Assembly: GCA_002413355.1 (NCBI GenBank)
Contig: DHWV01000093.1
Span: 1 to 19,467 of the forward strand
Length of the DNA stretch: 19,467 nt
Direction: 5' to 3'
Source of the DNA: Desulfobulbaceae bacterium UBA5173
Lineage (GTDB): Bacteria; Desulfobacterota; Desulfobulbia; Desulfobulbales; Desulfobulbaceae
The translations under genes were made by a program, and so were the position numbers. The notes beneath the pieces are model-generated. The model ran no database searches and was not told the DNA's origin. It was given only the letters and a program-made list of their open reading frames with translations. Positions 13,779-19,467 of this stretch are shown here, piece by piece. Each line of letters begins with the position of its first letter. Positions within the stretch are counted from its first letter, which is position 1.

Positions 13779-15326
13779 ATGCTCAAACTGAGTCTGCGCA
13801 GCAAATTCATCCTTTATTTTTCACCGCTGCTTGCTATCATTTTTTTTCTCGGCATTTTTTGCATTCTGACCTTTTCCCGTATTCACCGCCAGTTTCACGT
13901 CTTGCAGAACGACATGGCGTTGAATGCGGCCGCCTCGTTGGAGCTGAAAAAGCTCCTTCTTTCGCTGGAGCAGGGGCTGCGGCAAAAACAGGTTGATCGG
14001 GAAAAGATCGCCGCTGAAGCCGCCCGCCTGAAAGAGCTGATCACCGCTCATGCGGCCCGGCACACCCATCAGCAGACTGATGCCGCTGGCGTGGCCGCAC
14101 ATGAAATGCTGCATCACGGCATTCTCGCTATGAGCCTGTCCAAATACATTCTCAACGAATCCGCCGTCGGCTGGCCGACTGGAGAATTCGCGCAGATTGC
14201 GGTGGTGGTGCGCCAAGAGCTGGACAAAATGGAGGAAGTGATTGATGGGCATCTACAGCTTCATCTACAGGAGTTGACCAAGACAGAAGCCTTTGTCACA
14301 GAAAAATATCAACATGCCCTACTGGTCGTGGGATTGACCAGCGCGGCATCATTCCTGCTGGCGGCGGCAGTTTTTGTTCTCATGATGCGTTCAGTGCTCA
14401 GGCCAGTGCATATTCTTCAGGAGGGCACCCGGCAGATCGGCGCAGGCAATCTACAGCATCGCCCGCAGATTCGCTCTGGCGATGAGTTTGAGTTTCTGGC
14501 GGCGGAATTCGGCAACATGGCCGAGCAGCTGGCTGAATATCACGGCGGTTTGGAGCAAAAGGTGCAAGAGCGCACGCAGGAATTGCTCCGGGCCAATACC
14601 GAACTGCGCAAGGCCGAGGAGCAGGTGCATCAGCTTTCGCAGGAGCTGCTGACCGTGCAGGAGCGGGAACGGCAGCAGATTGCCCTGTATCTGCACGACC
14701 ACGTGGCACAGGAGCTGTCCTCGCTCAAAATTGCGGCAGGCGCATTGTTTAACGAAAACTGCGAGGAAGGGTTGCATAGCTGGAGGCTCCAGCTTGACCT
14801 CTGCATCCGCACTGTGCGCGAGCTGTCCTACAATCTCCGCCCGCCCGGTTTGGAGCAGATCGGCTTGGCCAGCGCGCTTGCCGATCTCTGCCGCGATTTT
14901 AGCCGCCGGACAGGCGTGCCGGTCAGATTTTCCACCGCTGGTGCGGAACATTTGCAGCTTGAATTCGATTGTGCTATCACTATGTACCGGCTGGCGCAGG
15001 AAGCCTTGAACAACATCGGCAAACATGCGGCGGCGCAGCGGGCGGAACTTCGCCTGATTGTCTCCGGGCCAAGCCTCATCCTCCGCATTGAGGACGACGG
15101 CTGCGGCTTCTCTCTGCCGGAAGCCTATCTCCGGGCGCGGACAGAAAAACGCTTTGGCCTGCTCGGTATGGAGGAGCGGGTGCGCATGATGAGCGGAGTG
15201 TTCCGCATCCAGTCTGTTCCGCAGGAAGGAACGAAGATTTTTATTGAATTTCCCAACCTGATCACCACCCCGGCAGACGACGAACTGCCAGAGCACGATG
15301 AACCTCAGACCGACACGGAGCAATGA
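13779..15326 (+). CDS. Membrane sensor histidine kinase, NarX/UhpB (HisKA_3) class
   Basis: 515 residues from ATG 13779; a GTG two codons earlier (13773) is possible, and the GGGG at 13770-13773 favours the ATG. Layout: first membrane helix about 10-31; a mostly helical periplasmic sensor of about 150 residues, Glu/Gln/His-rich, like four-helix-bundle sensors; second helix about 180-203; HAMP domain about 205-258 (PVHILQEGTRQIGAGNLQHRP); coiled coil; HisKA_3 dimerisation/phosphoacceptor helix with ERERQQIALYLHDHVAQEL (phospho-His306); and a HATPase_c domain with N-box QEALNNIGKHA (407-417), G1 EDDGCGF and G2 GLLGMEERV. The sensed signal is unknown. It shares ATGA with the response regulator, so the pair is a two-component system. 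Confidence in function is high. Confidence 0.93.
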   Translation: MLKLSLRSKFILYFSPLLAIIFFLGIFCILTFSRIHRQFHVLQNDMALNAAASLELKKLLLSLEQGLRQKQVDREKIAAEAARLKELITAHAARHTHQQTDAAGVAAHEMLHHGILAMSLSKYILNESAVGWPTGEFAQIAVVVRQELDKMEEVIDGHLQLHLQELTKTEAFVTEKYQHALLVVGLTSAASFLLAAAVFVLMMRSVLRPVHILQEGTRQIGAGNLQHRPQIRSGDEFEFLAAEFGNMAEQLAEYHGGLEQKVQERTQELLRANTELRKAEEQVHQLSQELLTVQERERQQIALYLHDHVAQELSSLKIAAGALFNENCEEGLHSWRLQLDLCIRTVRELSYNLRPPGLEQIGLASALADLCRDFSRRTGVPVRFSTAGAEHLQLEFDCAITMYRLAQEALNNIGKHAAAQRAELRLIVSGPSLILRIEDDGCGFSLPEAYLRARTEKRFGLLGMEERVRMMSGVFRIQSVPQEGTKIFIEFPNLITTPADDELPEHDEPQTDTEQ

Positions 15327-15988
15327 GCGTGCAAAAAAGCATCGTTATTATTGACGACCACGAGACCTTCCGGGCCAGTCTTCGGCAGATTGTTGGCCGG
15401 TATGCGGGGTTCACGATTGCAGGAGAGGCTGCCGACTCGCGTCAAGGCGAGGCCGAGGTGCGCAGAATCAAGCCAGATCTGGCGGTGGTTGATCTGTCGC
15501 TGCCCGACCGGAGCGGCATTCAGCTCACCCGGCTGCTGCGGGCGGCGGTGCCAGAGACCAAGATTGTGATCGTCAGTATGCACTCGAAGATAGACTACAT
15601 CATCGGCGCGCTGCGGGCCGGAGCATCCGGCTATGTGATCAAAGAATCGGTTTCCGGTTGCCTGCGTGACGCGCTGGAGGCTGTTCTGCGCGGCGAATAC
15701 TATCTTGATGCGGCCTTATCGCAGGAAATAGTTGCCCGCCTGCTGGAGACAGCGGAAGTGATGGATATTGCTGACGCGACTTACGGCAATCTCACCAGCA
15801 GGGAGCAGGAAGTGCTGCGAATGCTGGCGCACGGCGAATCGGTCAAGGAAATCGCCGACCGGCTCTGCATCAGCGTGAAGACTGTCACCAACCACCGAGC
15901 CAACATCCTCAGCAAGCTCGACCTGCACAGCACGGCGGATTTGGTGCGCTATGCCGCCAAACTCGGCCTGCTGGAGGAAGGAGGATGA
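15323..15988 (+). CDS. Response regulator, NarL/FixJ family (receiver + LuxR-type HTH)
   Basis: 221 residues. Receiver domain (about 5-120): acidic pair D11-D12, phospho-acceptor Asp57 in AVVDLSLPD, switch Ser85 in IVSMHS, and Lys107 in YVIKES. Linker, then a LuxR/GerE helix-turn-helix (about 155-215): LTSREQEVLRMLAHGESVKEIADRL followed by recognition helix SVKTVTNHRANILSKLDL. The ATG at 15323 overlaps the kinase stop by four bases (ATGA), so phosphotransfer from that kinase is the natural expectation. Its own stop overlaps the holB start in the same way. Targets cannot be read from the window; the inverted repeats upstream of the nearby polysaccharide genes are candidates only. Confidence 0.95.
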   Translation: MSVQKSIVIIDDHETFRASLRQIVGRYAGFTIAGEAADSRQGEAEVRRIKPDLAVVDLSLPDRSGIQLTRLLRAAVPETKIVIVSMHSKIDYIIGALRAGASGYVIKESVSGCLRDALEAVLRGEYYLDAALSQEIVARLLETAEVMDIADATYGNLTSREQEVLRMLAHGESVKEIADRLCISVKTVTNHRANILSKLDLHSTADLVRYAAKLGLLEEGG

Positions 15989-16962
15989 CCTTTTCGCAGA
16001 TTATCGGCCAAGCTAAGGCGTTGAATCTGCTCCGCCGCGCAATGGCAGGCAGGCGACTGGCACACGCTTACCTCTTCACCGGCCCGGAAGGCGTGGGCAA
16101 GGCGACGACTGCCCGCGCTCTGGCCGCTACGCTGCTTTGCGCGGAGAAAGGCGAAGGCCCGCCCTGCGGTCATTGCTCTGGCTGCAAAAAGCTGGCCGCA
16201 GGCAGCCATCCGGATTTTCTCCAGATCAAACCTGACGGAGCCAGCATCAAGATCAACCAAATCCGGGAATTGAAAAAAGCTCTCAGCTTTCCGCCCTTTG
16301 AGCAGGGAATGCGGGTGGCGGTTATCGAAGACGCGCAGACGATGGGTCGAGAGGCGGCCAATAGCCTGCTGAAAATTTTAGAAGAGCCGCCGCCGGACAA
16401 TCTCCTTCTGCTTATCGCTTCCGATGCAGAGCCGCTGTTAGACACCATTGTTTCCCGCTGTCAAGTCATTCCCTTTGCCGCGCTGACCGAAGAACAAGCT
16501 GTGCAAGTCATCCGCCGCAGTCATCCGCAATTCAGCTTGGATGAGGCGCGGACAATGGCCACGCTTACTGGTGGCTGTCCGGGCCAGACAGATTCTCTAC
16601 ACAGCAGCGAAGTGCTCAATCTGCATAGAGAATGCCTGCAAGCTTTGCTGGCCGGAGCTGATAGCGAAGCCGAGGCGGTGGAACAGTCTCTTGCCCTTGC
16701 CGCACGGCTGGCGGAACTCAAAGAGGAACTGCATCTCGTTCTCGACCTGCTTAGTCTGTTCTTCAAGGAGGTGATGACGGCGACTCTTTGCGGCGGGGAG
16801 GTGCAGAAAGATCATGTCCTTGCGGCAAGAGAACGCTGGAATTTGCAGCGACTTTCTGCTATGGTGGAGATTGTTGAGGCCGCCCGCAGCGACCTATCCA
16901 GAAATTGCAGCCGGGCTTTAGTCTGCGACACGCTGCTACTGGAGTTGTTCTGGGCTGAATAA
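15985..16962 (+). CDS. holB: DNA polymerase III, delta' subunit (clamp-loader)
   Basis: 325 residues, a normal length. Delta' is part of the clamp-loader complex that opens the beta sliding clamp at primed DNA. Seen: N-terminal IIGQAKALNLLRRAM; P-loop-like GPEGVGKATTARAL (33-46); zinc-binding Cys set C52, C61, C64, C67 (LLCAEKGEGPPCGHCSGCKKL); VIEDAQTMGREAANSLLKILEEPP (the Walker B/DEAD-equivalent and sensor region); and the SRC motif in LDTIVSRCQVIPF. The C-terminal third is helical, as in delta'. GGAGGAGG immediately precedes the ATG. The start overlaps the response-regulator stop by ATGA, so expression is tied to the two-component genes. tmk, a common neighbour of holB, is not here. Confidence 0.92.
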   Translation: MTFSQIIGQAKALNLLRRAMAGRRLAHAYLFTGPEGVGKATTARALAATLLCAEKGEGPPCGHCSGCKKLAAGSHPDFLQIKPDGASIKINQIRELKKALSFPPFEQGMRVAVIEDAQTMGREAANSLLKILEEPPPDNLLLLIASDAEPLLDTIVSRCQVIPFAALTEEQAVQVIRRSHPQFSLDEARTMATLTGGCPGQTDSLHSSEVLNLHRECLQALLAGADSEAEAVEQSLALAARLAELKEELHLVLDLLSLFFKEVMTATLCGGEVQKDHVLAARERWNLQRLSAMVEIVEAARSDLSRNCSRALVCDTLLLELFWAE

Positions 16963-16979
16963 CGGAAAGCTGACCAATG

Positions 16980-16999
16980 TGTTGACACTCATGTCAACA
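16980..16999. repeat. Perfect 20-base palindromic site before the thioredoxin-like gene
   Basis: TGTTGACA (16980-16987), CTCA, TGTCAACA (16992-16999) form a perfect 8-base inverted repeat with a 4-base centre, 18 bases after the holB stop and 33 bases before the thioredoxin-like start. There is no T-tract, so it is not an evident intrinsic terminator. It resembles a dimeric repressor operator and contains TTGACA on both strands, though no matching -10 box is seen at 17 bases on either side. Confidence 0.5.
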
Positions 17000-17032
17000 G
17001 CATGTCGTTTTCCATCACGATACGAGTGGAAC

Positions 17033-17398
17033 ATGCATGCAATAAGCCGATTTTTTGTTTTGTTTGCTCTTTTTGCCTCGCTCTGCTCCTGCGCTCAAGA
17101 GCAGGATATTCCCACCAATGCTGCGTATGGCAAGGGAGAAGATGTCAAAGTCTTTGAGTTTTATGCTGAATGGTGTCATTACTGTCAGGAGATGAAGCCT
17201 GACTATGAGAAGCTGAAAAAGCTCTATCCTAATGTGCAGTTCTATGCGGTGGACTGGGATAAAAACCGGGAAAAGGCGGAGCGGTTTGACATCAAAAGCG
17301 TTCCATATCTGATCAAGATCACCAACAAGACCAAAATCAAGAAACAGATTGGCTACATGACCAGAAATGAGCTGATTCGCTTTGTCGAAAGCGACTGA
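17033..17398 (+). CDS. Thioredoxin-like periplasmic lipoprotein
   Basis: 121 residues from ATG 17033. A GTG at 16979 would be in frame, but the lipoprotein signal peptide begins exactly at the ATG, and the upstream stretch is the palindromic site, so 17033 is preferred; GAGTGGA lies just before it. Seen: signal peptide ISRFFVLFALFASLCSC with a lipobox-like LCSC (modified Cys20 expected). A thioredoxin fold follows: VKVFEFYAEWCHYCQEMKP with redox pair Cys48/Cys51, PNVQFYAVDWDKNREKAERFDI, and the cis-Pro loop SVPYLIKI. Lipid-anchored thioredoxin-like proteins reduce or isomerise disulfides or supply electrons to cytochrome and envelope proteins. The substrate is unknown; the Cys-rich secreted protein at 11355-12269 is a speculative one. 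Confidence 0.85.
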   Translation: MHAISRFFVLFALFASLCSCAQEQDIPTNAAYGKGEDVKVFEFYAEWCHYCQEMKPDYEKLKKLYPNVQFYAVDWDKNREKAERFDIKSVPYLIKITNKTKIKKQIGYMTRNELIRFVESD

Positions 17399-17457
17399 TG
17401 CCCAGAATTTATGAAATTTGTTTCAGCTAACAACCAATTTTCAGGAGCTAATGCAAT

Positions 17458-18879
17458 ATGAATACCAAAGAACGGATGGCCATTCCCCGCCAGCACCCCA
17501 AGGAGCTTGCGCCGACGGAGCGGATTAAAGGCTTTGCTGAAGTCACCGCCGGGTATGACGAGGCAACCGCGCTGCTGGAGGCCAACCGCTGTCTGCAATG
17601 CAAGAAACCTGCCTGCGTGCAGGGCTGCCCGATCCGTAACGACATCCCCGGCTTCATCGGTCTGCTGCGGGAGAAGAAGTTCGAGGAAGCCTACTGGAAG
17701 GTGCGCGAGACCAGCACCATGCCTTCGGTCTGCTCCCGCGTCTGTCCGCACGAGTTCCAGTGCGAGGGTAGCTGCGTGCGCGGCAAGAGCGGCGAGCCGG
17801 TGGCCATCGGGATGCTGGAGCGCTATCTCACTGACTGGATGATCGCTCACCGCAAGCCCATGTCCCATGCCTGCGCCCTGCCCAACGGACGCAAGGCCGC
17901 CATAGTCGGCTCTGGCCCAGCAGGCATCACCGCCGCTTACATCTTGGCGCATCAGGGCTACAAATGCACAATTTACGAGGCCCTGCCGGTCTTTGGCGGA
18001 ATGCTCTCGGTCGGTATCCCCCATTACCGCCTGCCCCGCGACATCATCGGCGCGGAGCTGGCTTCGCTGAAAAGCTGCGGTGTGGAGATCAAGCTCGGCG
18101 TGACTATCGGCAAGGATAAAACCCTGAACGAGCTGCGCGAGGAAGGCTATGGCGCAGTGTTCGTCGCGGTCGGCGCACACGCGGGCAAGCGGCTGGGCAT
18201 TGAGGGCGAGAATACCACCAAAGGCGTGCTGCATGGCGTGGACTATCTGCGGCGAGTGCTGACCGGCGAGGAGGTGAAGCTCGGCAGAAAGGTGGTGGTG
18301 ATCGGCGGCGGCAATGTGGCCATTGACGTGGCCCGCACCGCCCTGCGCACCGGCTCGGATCAGGTCTTCATCCTCTACCGCCGCACGAAAGAAGAGATGC
18401 CTGCCTCGAAGGAAGAGATACGGCACTTGGAGGAGGAAGGCGTGCGGATTGAGTTCCTTGCTGCGCCGGTAAAGATTCACACTGATGTTAGCGGTAAGCT
18501 CACCGGGCTAGAGTGCGTGCGCATGGGCTTGGGCGAGCCGGACGACTCAGGCCGCCGCCGCCCGATCATGATTGAAGGCTCGAACTTCGTCATCGAGGCT
18601 GACGCGGTGATTCCGGCCATCAGCCAAACTGTGCAGCACGAGGCTGACAAGGGCACTGATCTCAAACTGGAATCTTGGGGCACCTACACGGTCAATCCCC
18701 GCACCCTCCAGACCTCAGTACCGTGGATATTCGCAGGTGGCGATAATGTGCTTGGCCCACAGACTGCTGCCAAAGCGGTCTATCAAGGCAAGGTAGCGGC
18801 TGAGTCCATGCAGCGGTTCATGGAAGGCAAAGACCTTGAACAAGGTCGCACTCTGTCCTGCTATATGGTGACGTGGTAG
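17458..18879 (+). CDS. gltA: NADPH-dependent glutamate synthase small-subunit-like flavoprotein (GltA/GltD/NfnB type)
   Basis: 473 residues, full length for the family. Seen: two N-terminal Fe-S Cys clusters, C45/C48/C53/C57 (CLQCKKPACVQGCP) and C92/C96/C102/C106 (CSRVCPHEFQCEGSC); FAD site AIVGSGPAGITAAY (148-161); GGMLSVGIPHYRLP (180-193); NADPH site VVVIGGGNVAIDVA (279-292); YRRTKEEMPA (307-316); and the C-terminal FAD loop IFAGGDNVLGPQTAAKA. These proteins pass electrons from NAD(P)H through FAD and Fe-S to a partner: the glutamate synthase large subunit, or NfnA/SudB in electron-bifurcating transhydrogenase. No such partner is adjacent here, so the partner stays open. AGGAG (17443-17447) precedes the ATG. 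The 3' end overlaps the convergent rlmN by 62 bases. Confidence 0.9.
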   Translation: MNTKERMAIPRQHPKELAPTERIKGFAEVTAGYDEATALLEANRCLQCKKPACVQGCPIRNDIPGFIGLLREKKFEEAYWKVRETSTMPSVCSRVCPHEFQCEGSCVRGKSGEPVAIGMLERYLTDWMIAHRKPMSHACALPNGRKAAIVGSGPAGITAAYILAHQGYKCTIYEALPVFGGMLSVGIPHYRLPRDIIGAELASLKSCGVEIKLGVTIGKDKTLNELREEGYGAVFVAVGAHAGKRLGIEGENTTKGVLHGVDYLRRVLTGEEVKLGRKVVVIGGGNVAIDVARTALRTGSDQVFILYRRTKEEMPASKEEIRHLEEEGVRIEFLAAPVKIHTDVSGKLTGLECVRMGLGEPDDSGRRRPIMIEGSNFVIEADAVIPAISQTVQHEADKGTDLKLESWGTYTVNPRTLQTSVPWIFAGGDNVLGPQTAAKAVYQGKVAAESMQRFMEGKDLEQGRTLSCYMVTW

Positions 18880-19467
18880 AAACGTAGCCGGACTGCTCCT
18901 GCGCGGCCTCAGCTTTGCTCGCGAGCAAACCGCAGGCGGCGGAAATATCAGCACCTCTACTTTTCCTGATAAAAACCGTATAATTGTCCGCCATTAGGAT
19001 TTGTTGAAAACGGAGCAGCCGCTCAAACGGCGGACTGGAATACGGCAGGCCGCCGCCCTCGTTCATGGCCAGCAGATTGATCTTGCAGGGCACATCCCGA
19101 AGCAGAGCGGCCAGTTTGCGGGCATCCGCGTCTGAATCATTGATGCCCTCGAACAGGGTGTATTCAAACATGATCCGCTGCCGCTTCTTGCGCGAATAGT
19201 TGGTGCATGCCGTGAGCAGCTCCTCGATGGGCCAGCGGTTGTTGACCGGCATCAGGCTGCTGCGGGTGGCGTTGTCCGCCGCGTGCAGTGAGACCGCCAG
19301 ATTGACCTTGGTCTTTTCGCCCAGCTCCAGCATCTGCGGCACCAAGCCGCACGTGGAGACAGTAATTCGGCGGGCCGAAAAATCCAGTCCCCGCTGCTCA
19401 GTGAGAATCGACAGCGCGGCGAGCAGGTTGTCCAAGTTGGCTAACGGCTCGCCCATGCCCATGAACA
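18818..19467 (-). CDS. rlmN: Dual-specificity RNA methyltransferase RlmN, C-terminal part, cut by window edge
   Basis: The frame is open at the right edge (no start codon visible; the incoming residues read F-M-G-M-G-E-P). RlmN is a radical-SAM enzyme that adds a methyl group to C2 of A2503 in 23S rRNA, and in some species A37 of certain tRNAs. Seen: the GEP motif (MGMGEPLANLDN), RRITVSTCGLVPQM, NLAVSLHAADNATRSSLMPVN, IMFEYTLFEGINDSDADARKLAALL, CKINLLAMNEG and the closing RKSRGADISAACG, whose Cys is the methyl-carrying catalytic Cys of the family. The radical-SAM CxxxC motif lies beyond the window. The last 30 or so residues go past the usual family end and are encoded antisense to the gltA 3' end. 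Confidence 0.95.
   Translation of the reverse strand, partial: FMGMGEPLANLDNLLAALSILTEQRGLDFSARRITVSTCGLVPQMLELGEKTKVNLAVSLHAADNATRSSLMPVNNRWPIEELLTACTNYSRKKRQRIMFEYTLFEGINDSDADARKLAALLRDVPCKINLLAMNEGGGLPYSSPPFERLLRFQQILMADNYTVFIRKSRGADISAACGLLASKAEAAQEQSGYVSTTSPYSRTECDLVQGLCLP

Noticed and set aside
14451..15323. A 290-codon open frame on the minus strand opposite the histidine kinase
   Set aside because: It has no recognisable domain, and the plus strand encodes clear HisKA_3 and ATPase motifs.
17353..18480. A 375-codon open frame on the minus strand opposite gltA
   Set aside because: It is a shadow of the gltA codon pattern; the plus-strand protein carries all cofactor motifs.

Overview
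The window reads as ordinary, gene-dense chromosome from a Gram-negative bacterium. It has outer-membrane polysaccharide export proteins, a periplasmic-type signal peptide on an outer-membrane barrel, and GC-rich coding DNA with short gaps, ATGA overlaps and convergent gene ends. The ilvB-ilvN-psd order, the stand-alone GltA-type flavoprotein and the split Wzz/tyrosine-kinase pair fit a sulfate-reducer-like Desulfobacterota (Desulfobulbales, possibly a cable-bacterium relative). That assignment is inference from gene content only. I see no rRNA, tRNA, CRISPR array or transposase.

Layout. 1-1016 (-): N-terminal part of a glycogen debranching enzyme, running off the left edge. 1134-1592 (+): small VanZ-like membrane protein. 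1589-1617: a near-consensus sigma70 promoter whose -35 box overlaps the VanZ stop codon and which should drive ilvB-ilvN (1698-3903), the two acetolactate synthase subunits. 4037-4681 (+): phosphatidylserine decarboxylase (psd). 4704-5270 (+): a very AT-rich foreign-looking gene, tentatively of the uracil-DNA-glycosylase-like fold. It is followed at 5278-5340 by a second, diverged copy of the psd 3' end, so this gene looks like a cassette inserted at the end of psd.

5297-12269 (-) is a six-gene exopolysaccharide operon. In transcription order it encodes a secreted basic/Cys-rich unknown protein, an outer-membrane barrel, a Wza-type export protein, a Wzz/GumC-type chain-length protein, a BY-type tyrosine kinase and a membrane-anchored TPR protein. 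The divergent gene at 12465-13643 (+) is an O-antigen-ligase/Wzy-type polymerase, so the 12270-12464 spacer, which holds a good promoter and two inverted repeats, probably controls both sides. The tyrosine kinase is the most unusual protein seen: a PATAN/DUF4388-like domain is inserted between its Walker A' and Walker B motifs.

13779-16962 (+) is a tightly overlapped set: NarL/UhpB-type histidine kinase, its LuxR-type response regulator, and DNA polymerase III delta' (holB). Then come a thioredoxin-like lipoprotein (17033-17398), a GltA/NfnB-type NADPH flavoprotein with two Cys clusters (17458-18879), and on the minus strand the C-terminal part of RlmN, which overlaps gltA tail to tail and runs off the right edge.
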